Below, in pieces: positions 45,672 through 58,405 of a DNA stretch of 64,000 nucleotides. The first letter of the stretch is position 1; every line of letters begins with the position of its first letter. This DNA is from Sparassis latifolia. Taxonomy: Eukaryota; Basidiomycota; Agaricomycetes; Polyporales; Sparassidaceae. The stretch covers positions 3,844,001 to 3,908,000 of the forward strand of contig CM031556.1 of the NCBI GenBank assembly GCA_018466975.1. Direction: 5' to 3'. The notes beneath the pieces were generated by a model. The model was not told the origin of the DNA and did no database searches. It saw only the letters and a list, made by a program, of their open reading frames with translations. The position numbers and the translations under genes were made by a program.

Positions 45672-48600
45672 AGCGATTCAGAGAACGAATTTTGGGAAAA
45701 TGACACTTCGCAGGATCGCATTCAGTGGTTCATCGCTGCAGCTGAGGCCGAGGCTGCATCGTCTGCGCATCCAACGAGTTCAAGAGGCGGCACGATAGGA
45801 GCTAGTAATAGTTCTGTCAAGAAGAAGCCTCGAGTGCAGACGTCCCGGACCGAAGAGTTTGGGAGATCTAATCCCTGTGAGTCCCAACACAATGTGACAA
45901 TGAGTCTCTGCACTCTGGTGTGGCCGGGAATATTTTCCAATCCATCGTATCGACATGAATTACTTTTCGAGCTGTTCAACCCGTCTGCTGACTTCAGCAG
46001 CCATCACTCCTCGAGCTCAGCAGACCTCGTCGGGAGAGTTGGACACGAGCACGCCGACGTTATGCTTCTGTGATCCGACGATTCGATGTTATACCACGTA
46101 TTATCAACATATTTCAGCGCCGGTTAGACTGGCGTATGGTTTCCGAAATGGACGATGATGCAAAGAACCGGAATGCTGATCCATCCTGATTTTATCGAAT
46201 AGCGTCGACGGTGAACTCCCGAACTGAATCAAAGAGATCGTCATCAAAGGTAAGTTCCCCCTGACGCGGTGAATGCCCAACGCATTAAAATCTCCCGTAG
46301 CAGCCTGATCGTCAGGCAGGGTACGACACGGACATGGCAGATGTGGAAGAGGGTATGTGCTCTCACATTGGCCACTTACTTATCTGACACGCCACAGTTG
46401 AAAACAGTGCGTGTATATACTCTTGTGAAGGAATTTGATCATGAGTTCGCTGTCTTGGTAGTGGTGGAGACGGATACTGAAGCGTCGTTGTCTTCTGATA
46501 CTTCCTTCAAATTCTCGCAGTTCGACTCTCGAACGACGTCAATGACGTCTGTTCTTTCAACCCCATCCTCTAGCACGAGATCACCCCGAAAGCGCACATT
46601 AGAGTATATGGACACTTTCGGACGTCCGTCCCCTCCTGGCACTCCCTCACCTAAAGCGCGCAAAATGACAGTACAGCTGGCTGCTCGCGCAAGCACTATG
46701 CAGACTGAGGGGCCACAGATATTCCGTCGTCCGACCAAAGCAGGAGATCAGCTCAGCCCTGGTCAACCTTCGCCGATGAAGAAGTCCATCTCAGCAATGG
46801 ATTCATCAACGCCACGCGCCTTAGAGGGTCGGAAGTTCCTTCGTCGTTCTGATTCTGATTCTTCTGCTGCGCGAGCGATCGCTAACTCTCCTCTCACTCC
46901 CACTCAATCCACGGGTAGGAAATCACCGTCGAAGGCATCAACCTCCGGTTCATCATCCACACTGAGCAAAAGCCCTGAATTCGCCTCGGCGCCACCGAAA
47001 TCAGGGTTTGTTATCGTAGCTCATTCCAGAGCAATTCAGAAGATCTTGGACGACAAGAGGATTGCATGGGGTGTGCAGTACGAACTTGCTCGTGGGGTCT
47101 CACAAGGGTTGTGGAGCTGGGACGATGTGACAGAATCGAAGCTAGAAATTCTGCAAGGTCCAAACAGGACCGCGGCACCTCTCGTAGCGCAAGTGATGTC
47201 GTCGGGCAACTTCGTAACAAGGGAAACCGAAGCGGATGCCCAGCTTTGGTATGTCGATTATATTGTTGTAGTCTCCGAACTGCTCTTTATTGACTTTTAT
47301 GAAGGCAAGAGCTCGATCGTGAAGAGAAAGCGATTATTGAGAATCGTAGTCGCGGACTTGGGCTGCAGGGGGAATGGGACGAGAAGACGAACTGGTATGG
47401 TGGGAAGCTACAGCAGGTCGCAAGTCTTGTCAAAACGGGGGACGGCCGAGCGGCGATTTATATCCTCAAGCTTGAGAAGATACGCATGCGGAAGTCCACC
47501 CGCTTTGCGCGATTTCTGGGTTCCCGCCGAGTTCTCCAGGTCAATATACCCTCGTCCCTCAAATATGCCGACCTACCGTTCATCCGCAAGTTCATGTGTC
47601 AGCAATTCATAGTCTGTGGCAGGATTTACGTCCCCTTCTGCTCAAAAGAGGGCAAGGTGTACATGATGGAGATCAATCAAGACTACGAACGGACGCGCAA
47701 TACTGATGGCGATCAATATCGTATATCTCTCTCAGCATTTGTGGGATGGCACAACAACCTGGCATTGAACACGGGGCAGGTGAGTGCACATGGTCTTTAG
47801 TGAACCATCTGCTCATCAAACCAATTCTATAGCCCACAACTAAGTGGACTACACGTTTCGAGTTAGGCCTTTCGACATCGGTCCCTGCCATACAGTTCCA
47901 GGACAATGGTGATATCATTTACCTCGATGATAAAGGTCTGTGTCACCGATGATGTGTGGCCAGAGTCTTCCAATTTCTGACTGAATTCGATCGACAGTGG
48001 CTCCGTACGATAAGGCTCTGAAAAAGGCACCGCCAGAGAATATATTCACGGACGGCTGCGGTTTCATGAATGGCGCGGCGTTGATGCAGATCGGAAGACA
48101 AATGGGATACTCTGAACGACCAACTGCACTGCAGGGTCGCGTTGCGGGCGCAAAGGGCGTCTGGCTTTTACACCCAGACGACCAAGCACCAGACAACGAA
48201 CCGAAGATATGGATTCGGCCATCGCAGCTAAAGATCAAGCATCCCAAGCTGAGTCCCGAGCTGAGTCCCGCCCAACTAATTTTCGATCTCGTCGCACCTC
48301 CACGTGTAGTCGTCCCATCCAGACTCAATAGGTACGCGATAATGAATCTAGCGCACAACGGGGTCCCAACCAAAGTCTTTGTTGAACTCATGGAAGATGG
48401 CATCATGGAAATCATGACTTCCTTGACGAACTGGACTGGTCCTGAGTCCATGCGCCTGCTCTGGGCTGCCGTGTGCAAGGCTGGTCGGGTCACAGGCATG
48501 CAGCTTCAAAGATTGGGGTCTGTCTCGTCGAGGGCACTAGGTCTCTCGGGAAGATTTGAGAGGGATTTGGACAGCCAGGGCGTGGATCTTGAAGATGCAG

Positions 48601-50471
48601 ATGATGATTCCGACAACCTTTTTGAGTCCACAACTGGTCGCGATCCATACAGCGGGAGACCGATCAGTATTCATGAGAAGGTGATGGAACTCCTCCAATC
48701 GGGTTTCAGTCCGCTGGAACTCCCTTTGCTTTTCACCGAGCTTCGGCGGGTCATCACTTTCAAGATAGATGAGTTCTTGAAGGAGTATCATATTGCTGTT
48801 CCCAAGTCTGCCGAAGCGTTCATTGTCCCAGGTATGTTGATATTAAATGGAGCTTGCTTATGCACCTCTAACCAACATTCAAGACCCCTATGGTATTTTG
48901 GACGAGGGTGAAATACATTTCAGGTCCTCGCAAGACTTAAAACATGGTAATGAAGACTTACATCCCAAAATCATCTTGGGCGATGTTTTGGTTCGTACGG
49001 CCATTTGATTGTAGTAAGGAGTTACTAAATGTTGCGATAGATCTACAGAAACCCTGCCAGAGTGCCTTCGGATATCCAGAAGGTGTGTTGTATCTTCATG
49101 GTTTGCAAGGATAATTAATGGATTGAACCGATGAATATCAGGTCACAGCTGTTGCCTGTTCTAAACTATCTGAATATTTGGATGTTATTGTATTGCCCAC
49201 GAAGGGTACCCGTTCGTTAGCAAGTGTTCTCGCAGGCGGAGGTAAGATATGCACCTTTTTGATTTTGATGTATCTGAATACCAGATGCAGATGTGGACGG
49301 AGGTGAGAATTAAGGTGAACCTGACATCGGTAATCGATGACGCAGTCCTCTTTCGCAGACACTTGTGTCTGTATATTTGATCCAGCGCTTGTCCAACACT
49401 TCACGAATCCGCCTTTAACGACTCATGCGGCTGACTTTATCTCCGAAAATTTCAAACCGGAAGGCACAATTGAGACGGTTGGTCACTTGCACAGTCGATT
49501 AGAAGGTCTTCCTCCTGTCGAACGACAGCTAGAATTGCAGAAGACCTTGCTCTCCGGTCTTGCAGACAAGCCGGTAGGGATCTACTCGAAGTTCCATGAG
49601 ATTGCGGCATACACCCTGGGCTATGATCACCCCGACACGATCCGCAATGCTTTCATGTGCGTCATCGAGTCATCAGTCTTAGATAAACCAGCCTTGTTCT
49701 TCCTCTGATCATGGTTGCAGGTTTACAACAGTTCTTGATTCCGGTAAAACGGGTCATAAAGTCAAGGACGATGTCCTGAAGTTGGATAAGCAGCGGTTCG
49801 ATCGTGGTCCCCCAGTATGCATGAAACTGGGCAACAACCAGGATTCCGATTCCGGTGTAATTCGTGTAGTTCGCAAGGACCTACCACCGTTCATTCTGGA
49901 CCAGTTACTTGATGCTGGAAAGCAAATCCATGACAACTGCATGAAGGATTACGACATGCTGGGGGAACAGCATAACATAGCTGGCAGTCGTAGGAAGGTA
50001 GACAATGACCTCTTGAAGCCCCTCAGGAATGCCGAAAGCCTTGCGGAGGAGATGAGAGGCCGAGGCGACGATGTCTTCTCCAAGGAGCTCAAACTTATCA
50101 AGGACCATGTCAAGACGCATGTGGCACTTTGGCAAAGCGCATGTCACCAATTGCGGCCGAAATCTACCTTTTCTCCTGCGAAGTCGCGTTTTCCGAAGAA
50201 GAAGACCCGAGAACTGCACGAAGTGATGAAGTCTTTCGCAGAGGGACCTCGGGCGCTGCCGTTCTTCTCCAGGGGAGGGAATTTGGACTGGATTAAAGCT
50301 TCTTGTGCCTACGCAGAGCAGTCTAACTTTGCATTCACCGTCGCTTTCCAAGATCTCTGCGACATCAAGGCCAAAGCAGTTGGTTGCGCCCCCGTAACTC
50401 AAACGTTCTTGAATGCTATGACAATGCCCTCATCTTTTGTCAAAGTACTTACGCAGAACAGCTGTGCGTGA
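45672..50471 (+). CDS. Cellular RNA-dependent RNA polymerase (RNAi type)
   Basis: Eukaryotic RdRP of the QDE-1/RDR family, which makes double-stranded RNA for gene silencing. The core is clear: VNIPSSLKYADLPFIRKFMC, GLSTSVPAIQFQDNGDIIYL, ENIFTDGCGFMNGAALMQIG (conserved TDGCGxMN), QGRVAGAKGVWLLHP, LNRYAIMNLAHNGVPTKVFV, then DPYGILDEGEIHFRSS and IYRNPARVPSDIQKV, VIVLPTKGTRSLASVLAGG. The catalytic DbDGD motif reads DADVDGD across two introns, with most of it on the 18-nt exon 49285-49302; the next exon (from 49359) continues TCVCIFDPALVQHF. The C-terminal part ends KVLTQNSCA at 50471. The N-terminal half is Ser/Pro-rich and poorly conserved. The 5' end is not resolved: 45672 is the first exon I trust (SDSENEFWENDTSQDR). 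The catalytic core looks intact. Confidence 0.93.
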
Positions 50472-51282
50472 CCGGGATCTGCGAGATATACCCTCGATTT
50501 GTTCTAGCATACGGATCTGTTGTTCCGATCTTCACGCTGCTCTGCATATATACTTGACTTTTGCTTACTTAGATTCGTGATACCATGATTTTCTTCACAA
50601 GAATCCGCAAATTGATGGAACTGCAACATCCTGGACACTCACAGACAGTCAGACTGGCCTTTCGAGGGCTCTTTTCCTCGAATACTGAAGATCTCAACTC
50701 GAACCTTCTGCAGTGATTCATTGATGTCTGCGAGCTCAGGCTCTCTATCTTGCTGCGCCTGAGGATCTGCTTGCCGTCAGATGGCCTTGTCAACGAATTG
50801 CCGTGCAAATGCCTCAGTACTCCACTACACAACTTGTCGGGTTTCTAGCAATTTCGGCGAAAAGGGCCATCTAAGTCAACACTCTTTAGCAGGATGACCA
50901 CAACTGAATATTTGAACGGCTGTTCTCAATGCAAATGAACTATCGACAGACGGGCGAGCTCGTGAATAGGCCCAGTCGAGTTCCTGGCAAGAGCGGGTGC
51001 GACAAACGCTCTATTTTCCAAGTGAAGCCATCCATGGTCATGAACGACTAATTTACACGAGCAACGACGGTTATAGATGGTAAGCAGGGTATGAGACTAT
51101 ACGGTATAGATGTCCGAGATTACAACGTGCGGCACAAAGGACCCAATAAGCCGCTAGAATATGCAAGGAGCGTGAGTCCGATGGGGACGATAAAGCGCTG
51201 CGACTCTGTGAACAATGAAGTCCATAGAAGTCCATAGGTGATATGCGACAGCGAGCGCTCCGTGGCCCCTCAAACGCGCTTC
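50472..51282. other. Convergent 3' spacer, no gene seen
   Basis: 800 bp between the RdRP stop and the CorA stop. Open frames here are short and without motifs. Confidence 0.5.
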
Positions 51283-53819
51283 CTATATGCCTGTCGACGA
51301 CGAACGAGCGATGCGAACAGAACGCGGTCGAGTCAGACACAATCGCACGTGAAGGCTAGCGACACCCACCCGCTTGACCTTCTTCCGCATCAAGCGCTTG
51401 TCGACATAGTGCGCCATCTTCTTCAGGTCCGACCACATGAACATGGTGATCACGATCGTCATGAGCGGGAGGGCAATGATCCAGAATCTGGCGAGCGAAA
51501 CACGGATTTGAGTCGGACGTCGGAGTGGCAAATAAAAAGCGCACGCACATAACGTCGGTATGATTGTGGTGGATGGACCACATGTTCTCAAAGTTCATAC
51601 CCTGCCAAGCGAGCCAACATGTGAACGGAGCCGAAATGGAGTGGAAAAGGACGTACAAAGTAACCCGTCAACAGGGTGAGCGGAAGGAAAATGATTGTCG
51701 CCATCGTAAGCCGACGCCTGGGCGAACCCTCAGTCAATCACAAACAGGACAAGATAACAAGTGTAGACATACATCACGTCGTTCATCTCATACGAGGCCA
51801 TCTAATGGGAGCCCAAATCGTCAGACCCCACTCAGAGGACGCTTTTAATGATCGCGACGGACGTTGAACGTGTAGTTGATCAGATTATCGCAGACCCCAG
51901 CAAACATGTCCAGGTTTGTCAGAATGTACTCCATATGGTCGTGCACATCTGCCTACGCCAGCTACGCATCAGCGAATTACTACGAGACACATGTGACAAG
52001 CGACACCTACGAGATATATCTTTGCCTTGTGGCTCATGTAACCTTCAATCTTCATGTGAGGGTCGACACGCTCCAAAAGCGCGGCGGCACGATCGTCATC
52101 ATATCGCCGCAAGCCGTAGATGACTGTCTTAATAGGCTCAAGGGTACGCTGCATTACCTAGGTTAGTCACACCGAATTCGCAATGCCACAGTACGAACCT
52201 TGTGCAAAATCAGGTCACCCTGCAAGATGTGCACTAAGTATAGTCGTCAGAACCACCACTATGAGGAAGGAAGGGGAACACCTACAACGCCGAACTGTCC
52301 GCACGTTTGGCTTGATCAACACCGCTTGCTCGATGTTCAGGATCTTACTCTGGTACTCCTCGACAACCTCCAGAGCCTGATCGACAACTGCGGACATCTT
52401 AGCTGGTGCCATAAACCGATGCGGAACAGGATATATTCACTGAGATCGAGCAAACTTTGTACGAGAAGTGAAGGATCGGCCGTTGTTCGCAAACCTGAAT
52501 CCCGCAGGCGAATACGTTCCATGATCGGTGCCGTGTAGTCCAAGTTAGGATCTTCATCAGGCAAGTTAGACAAAGAAATGATAATACAATTGAATAGACC
52601 TGGAGGTCTCCTCACCTTCGCAGATGGATATAACTGTCCCTGTAAACGAGAAACCCAGTGAACATTCACATATGGGTAGCACAGAATGACCTTACCATCG
52701 CGGAACAAAAATATGCATACAGGTTGGATCCGGACGTTGACACGGTCGCCCTTTTTCAGTTCACGGATCAACTTCCTGTTTCGTGCGTTGGTCACCTGTA
52801 TCCGCAGTTCGTCAAGCTTACAGGCATACGACTATCGCGAACGACTTGCCTTCTTGTCGTCGCCGTCGCCGTAAAGCTCACTAAAGCGCGATAGCTTCAT
52901 GGGTAAGCTCTCCACGTCCTTTGCGGTGACATCTACTTTCCGACGTTTCATGGTATCCCGCTTTGTTGAGAAGCGCGACCCGCTCGCACTCTCGTACATC
53001 GTGCGCTCGTCGTCTTCCTTCCCTGCGCCGTCGTCGTCCAAGTCCTCATCAGAGAGAGGGTCGGGAGACGCCGACCGTGGCAGCGTAGTCACGGAAGAAT
53101 TTGGCGTGGAACCGTCGGCAGAGCGGAGCGAGTGACATGAGACACGGATGAAGAGGTGCTTCGGGTAGTAGTCCACCTTTGAGCGGGAGCTCCCGTGTTG
53201 ATGAAGGACGTCCTCCAGCGCCAAGGGGTGTATGTCTGCGCACTTTCTCAGTCGCACGCACCGAAATATAACATATCCGGTACCGACCGTACTTGAGTGC
53301 CAGCGCGCTCACGACGTCGTAACTAATACCCCCAACGTTGATCCAACGGACCTTCACCCACGCCTCCCTTCGACTCGCACCAGGGTCGGCGAGGTACTTG
53401 ATGAGCTCCCGGTTCGACATTCTCCCGAAGCTGGAGCGCATGGTGGAGTACTCCGCGACCTCGACGATACAGCGCTGCTTGACATTGCCGTAACGCAACC
53501 TCGCGGACGCGCGGCGAGGGTCCACGCCAGGCTCCGCGCCGATGCCGCCCCGCGACATCATCCTGGACGTGCGGTGCATCGCCATGACCTTCCGCACCGT
53601 TCGCCTGAAGCGATCACCTGGTGTCAGCGGGGGCATGGATTGCGCACCTGAAGAGAGTACAGTGGGGGTAGACACGATGTCGACTGCGGGGAACGCGGGT
53701 CGTCCTGTTCCAGATTCCATGGCTTCAGCGGCGTCGTGCAGCGCCTCGCGCTCGATGGCATCCTCTAGATCGGGTGTCAGCGAACGGCCCTCGTCGCTGA
53801 AGCTGTTCTCGCGGGGCAT
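51283..53819 (-). CDS. CorA-type Mg2+ transporter
   Basis: Magnesium channel of the CorA/Mrs2/Alr superfamily. The start at 53819 gives MPRENSFSDEGRSLTPDLED, then a long polar cytosolic N-terminus with SNRELIKYLADPGASRREAW and VRWINVGGISYDVVSALALK. The CorA cytosolic domain follows: ADIHPLALEDVLHQHGSSRS (family HPLxLED motif), KVDYYPKHLFIRV, an acidic insert rich in Asp/Glu, IRLRDSGLRTTADPSLLVQS and NIEQAVLIKPNVRTVRR. The C-terminal pore part has HMEYILTNLDMFAGVCDNLI, SYEMNDVMRRLTMATIIFLP and the diagnostic GMN in LTLLTGYFGMNFENMW, then a second helix WIIALPLMTIVITMFMWSDL. Around ten introns. The last few residues before the stop at 51283 are tentative. Plasma-membrane rather than mitochondrial localisation is likely, as no presequence is seen. 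Confidence 0.92.
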
Positions 53820-56344
53820 TGTGCTGGCTGTTGGAAAGGACGAGAGAGGGGTATAATCACGACGTCGTCGTCGTTGAAAGAGGACGAGGCAGCAACAGCG
53901 GCTGTGCTGAGGTGCATGGCGAACTTCGTCTCAGCGATCAAGGCGCTTGACTGGATGGAGTAACTATGCAAGGAACGCCCATCTGCCGCGGCTTGAAATT
54001 TAGTCGAAACAAGTGCATCAATCTCCGAGGCAGAATAATCACCGAAAAGATCTCGTTTAGAGCTTCATTGGACACAAATTGGACACTAGGTCAAAACGGA
54101 CTACGCAAGAGTATCCATGCAGCCTCGAAACGCTACAGAGCCTGAAATGAACCGTAACTGACTGGCACTGAACGTTGAACGTCGCATTTTTTTTCCTTCT
54201 GCCACATCTTTGGATTCCTTGAAGTGCAATGCCGTAGGACAGCCTCCAAATCTAGTTGACAATCGGTACTATACGTTTACCCAGGCTCAGAGCACAAGTA
54301 TAGAATTGCTGGATGCCATCGGCGACGACAGAATGCGAAAACTCAAGCACATGTAGTAAGGTGGCCGAATCGAGTGCTGCCAGGTCAATGCATGACGCAA
54401 TGTGAATGGATACGAATGCGTCAGTGCGTTTTTATTCAGACTGCAGAAGAAGGAAGAACTTAACGCAGACCGAAGCCATGCAGATGGTTTTGTGCCCACG
54501 CTACATGCATTGCACTGGCAGTTAGCGCTTGGGTGGAATGCCTACAATTGCATCTTCACGCTTTTGTGAGCGAGTCAGTATAAATATGCTGCCAGGCTGG
54601 TCCGTGAATCGCATCTCTGTCACCTACGACCTACGACCAAGATTGCCTTCGTGTCAACATGTCTTGGGACAGCTAACCGCATTTGCAAGATTGCTTGATT
54701 AGCTTGCGCGATTGCCACTCATCCGGGGCAATGACACCACAGCGACGGTTACGGTAAAAGAAACATAGCAACTGAATCGTTGAGTGCCAAGGATTCAGCC
54801 GCTACGTGTCCATTACCACCACCGGCGATATGGCGGTAAGATCGGTGTTGCCTTGGCCTCGAAAATCAGGACAAATCCAGGTGAGTGAATGAGAGAAGGT
54901 AGCATGAAGAGCTCATTTCTGACAAGAAAAAGGTTGAAGGAAATTTTACCAGATGGTGTGGGCCGAGATGTGTACAATACATGTCTGGGAGATGGATTGG
55001 TAGCATGGAGTACAATAAATTTTCTGCGGATGAAGAATTGAGAGGCGTTGTCCATGCTACCGTGTCCGAACGGTTTCGAGACTTTGAGTGTCGAGACCGA
55101 CGAGACGATGCACAGTCGTCAAGAGTGAGAACTTCAGAAGCCTGAGCGTCTTCCTTTCTCAGGCTGTCCTCTCCTTGCCTCTATCATTATCATTGGTGGC
55201 TCATCATGCTTCTTTATTAGGGAGAATTGTTTACTTTCTGGCGGGTGTTATAAATGAATGTGATCCTCTGCACAAATGATGAGATAATAAAATCTCTGAC
55301 CCGAGCTATGCAAGAACAAGAACAGTTGCCTTATTCGGATACCGGAAGAGTACGATCGAGATCATTCGTCTAGTGACTTATATCCATCGTCGACATGTGT
55401 GAAAGACTTTCTATACTAAAGCTTGAACACATATTGTCTGCAGTGCTGTTAACGCACATGCCTTCCTTGATATGTAGCAGTTTATGCTTGATTAGAGCAT
55501 TACTCGGTGTGCACATCTTCTGCATCTTTCCATGTTCTTGTCGAGTCTTCCTAGTTCGCCGTGTGGCTTCGGTGACGTCTCGGCTTTCTCTTGATCGTCC
55601 CTTTCCGACTACTAGTAACTGCGCCTGACCAAGTTACTAGTTAACTGGGAGTTCCTTCGATATCATACCGTGCAACGTCTTTGACATCCTCTGCACCACT
55701 AGTTTTCTCCAGTGCCTGACTCTTCTGATTCCAACCCTGTAGAAGTAAACCAGAGGCTATAGAGACTAGACTGTGTAAGTACCATGCATCTGATCTGCCG
55801 TTTTTGCGACGCTAACTGCTTAATGAAGGTTCGAGTGCTCATGCAATGGCTGAAATGTCTCGGTACGGCCGCACTACGGAAGCAAATACACCCCTGATAA
55901 CAAATAGTCCGTTCCGCAAAATCGTGGCTACTCACTTCTTGAATTTCTCCTCACTTCAGTACTCCCATTGAGCATCTACTTGGAACAGGCACAATATTCT
56001 TCTTCTACTGTAGTGCTGCACGGAATCAGCACCAAATCGAACGTTTGTGGGACACTGTTAATTTCTGATCCGAACTTTATCCTCAGACTCAGGTCTGTTG
56101 TCTACTCAGGTGAGTGTCTGTCTGCAGCTTCGTCTCCTCGCACTCATTGTGGTTTTTCTAGGATATCCTTCACACAGGATTCCATTGAATGTGCGGGCAG
56201 CAGCATTTGACGACGCGAGGATATATTCTCGCATTGGAGCCGAGTACGTTCGTAACACTTATTGCTTCTTTAATGTGCTGAAAACTTACTGTGACAAGCA
56301 GATTGCATGATCCTGTGTGAACTTCAAATTTTCCTTTTGCAAAA
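53820..56344. other. Gene-poor 2.5-kb region
   Basis: It lies between two divergent genes (CorA-type and F-box). It should hold both promoters. No frame longer than about 80 codons shows a motif, and no transposon ends were found. Confidence 0.5.
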
Positions 56345-57103
56345 ATGAACACTTGCCCACCCGAGATCCACGCTATGATCTTTTCTTTGGCCTGCACGGA
56401 CGATGGTACAATGGGGCGTTCGCTATCCCTTGTATCTCGCTTCATTCGCGATCGGTCTGCTCCGTTCAAGTGGCAGTCGCTTTCCATTTCAGGGCCAAAG
56501 CAGGCTCGTGGGTTCGTCAATTCGCTCAAGGGGAACCTAAACCGTTTCCCTCTTCGTCACTTGTTTCTATCCACGGAGAGCTCTCAGTGTGCTACAGCCG
56601 AATTACGACCAAGGGTGAGGCGGTCATGGGCGGCCCGACTATTCAACAGGTGGATCGGCTTGCAAAATGCCATTTTACAATATGCGGCGCCGACGCTCGT
56701 GACACTGACTCTCGCGTGTTTCGATACCCAGGCCGTCTTGGATCCCAAATTCGTCCGCGGCCTCCTTGCGATACCCTTCCCCAAGTTGGCGGAGCTGTCA
56801 CTTCGCGTTTATACTTCGCCCAATGGCGTCTATGATGTATTGCCGGCTAATGACGCTACCGCAAGACATGCAGCAAGTCTTCGTCCGGAATTGCGTAGAT
56901 TTCACATCGCGTGCATTTTCCGTAACGAGGAGGATCTTCATGATATGCGTGGTCTCGTCAGAAACATATCGCCCAAGATCACCCATTTCCGCGTATCGAT
57001 GTTGGCGTCAGCAGTAGATGCAGCGTTCCACGATGGGACGGTGAACATGCTCTATTCAGAGGCGGTGAAACACCACCTCGTCGTCCCCGAGACTATTGGG
57101 TGA
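56345..57103 (+). CDS. F-box protein, possibly frameshifted at its 3' end
   Basis: Starts MNTCPPEIHAMIFSLACTDD and continues GRSLSLVSRFIRDRSAPFKW, the compact F-box of a large basidiomycete family that recruits substrates to SCF ubiquitin ligases. The rest (LRHLFLSTESSQCATAELRP, APTLVTLTLACFDTQAVLD, FPKLAELSLRVYTSP) has leucine-rich spacing. The frame stops at 57103 (PETIG-stop). Directly after it, in the next frame, the sequence reads VTWPPILPNAIQMLAFQPPP and WDARNDWLDRITGGPGCW, which resembles the usual C-terminal end of the family (to about 57370). A single-base change in the GGG run at 57098-57101 would join them. So either the protein is truncated or the sequence has an indel. Confidence 0.78.
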   Translation: MNTCPPEIHAMIFSLACTDDGTMGRSLSLVSRFIRDRSAPFKWQSLSISGPKQARGFVNSLKGNLNRFPLRHLFLSTESSQCATAELRPRVRRSWAARLFNRWIGLQNAILQYAAPTLVTLTLACFDTQAVLDPKFVRGLLAIPFPKLAELSLRVYTSPNGVYDVLPANDATARHAASLRPELRRFHIACIFRNEEDLHDMRGLVRNISPKITHFRVSMLASAVDAAFHDGTVNMLYSEAVKHHLVVPETIG

Positions 57104-57549
57104 ATTCGTACGACTTCACTCCCAGCGCAGTCACGTGGCCTCCTATCCTTCCCAACGCCATCCAGATGCTGGCGTTCCAGCCTCCGCCGCCGTTGCTCGT
57201 AGCATCCCGGGATGCGGGCACCCATTGCCGAAAAATCGTGAAGTTCTACAGCTCAATGGAAAGGGCATCTAGTGGACACTTTATTCACATCCCGAGGACG
57301 CTATACAGCTACTGGGATGCGCGTAACGATTGGTTGGATCGGATCACAGGTGGACCTGGTTGTTGGAAGCAACCAGCCGAGGCTCAACCATGTTCTACAT
57401 ACTCAAACAGTGGTGGTGTCGTCGCACATCGACTACCTCTCAGCCCTTCGAAGAGTAATGTTGGGGCCCGCCGCTTCTTATTCGTATTCGCTTCTTGCGC
57501 TGTTTTCGGTGGTTTGTTGTATTTATCCACCAGACCTGCCAAAAGATAG

Positions 57550-58405
57550 TGTTCTTGTTCGTAGTTTATCTTCCTATGTCATCATGTCACAGGCTTATGT
57601 TGTGCTTGAATAATATTCCATCTTTGTTCTTGGTATTTCTAATCTCAGAGTCTGACATTATAACTTTGGAGATGTCTTCTATTCAAGCATCCCCAATCGT
57701 TCAGTGTGTGATAAATTTTCAAGGTCAATTTCACCAGTCTAATCGACAAAACCTGGACGCTACCTAGTAGCTAGTTAGCCAGACGGGTATCAAATACTCA
57801 CCCCCTCGATGTCGGAAGGCAACTCAGCGAATCTCTGAATCAGCCAGGAATGCAGTTGCCCAGAATGCACTAGAATGCAGTCACCAGATTGGTACTCAGG
57901 CTCCTGGGAGCGCTCATCCTCTTCTCGTTCTGAACAAACTTAAGTATGTTGTGACCACTATTGCCTATTGAGTTGCTACACCCGGCTACTCTTGGACGCT
58001 GTATCGCGACCGACACACCGGACTTAATCGTATTGACGACTCAAAATCGGGATGACTTTCCGACTGTTCTTACGCAAGTCTCAAACAAACACAGTTGCCA
58101 TATATATTCGAAAGGGCTCAGGTCGATCACTCACGGAACTCGTACTTAGTACTCGCCTTGACCACGGTGACAGAAAAGCTGGAATTTAGTCTGCCAGAAC
58201 GCCTTTTTGGCACTATCCGTTTTGTCACCAGAGTCGCTGGTCCATATTCATCCCATCGAGAAATGTCGAATTGGATATAAAAACATCGCAAGTTTTGACC
58301 GTCGTGAGTATGTAACATCTATGTACACGTTAAAGGATCCGGACACATTGAGCACGTCGATGCGTATCCAGTTCAGCTACATCGCCCACACATACAGGAT
58401 TCGTT
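57550..58405. other. Intergenic, no gene seen
   Basis: 850 bp between two genes on the plus strand. Presumably 3' flank of the F-box gene and promoter of the Cue3-like gene. Confidence 0.45.

Noticed and set aside
53174..53192. Match TTGAGCGGGAGCT to the 15-base motif of the left-end repeats
   Set aside because: It is inside a coding exon of the CorA-type gene with intact frame, so a chance match is the simplest explanation.
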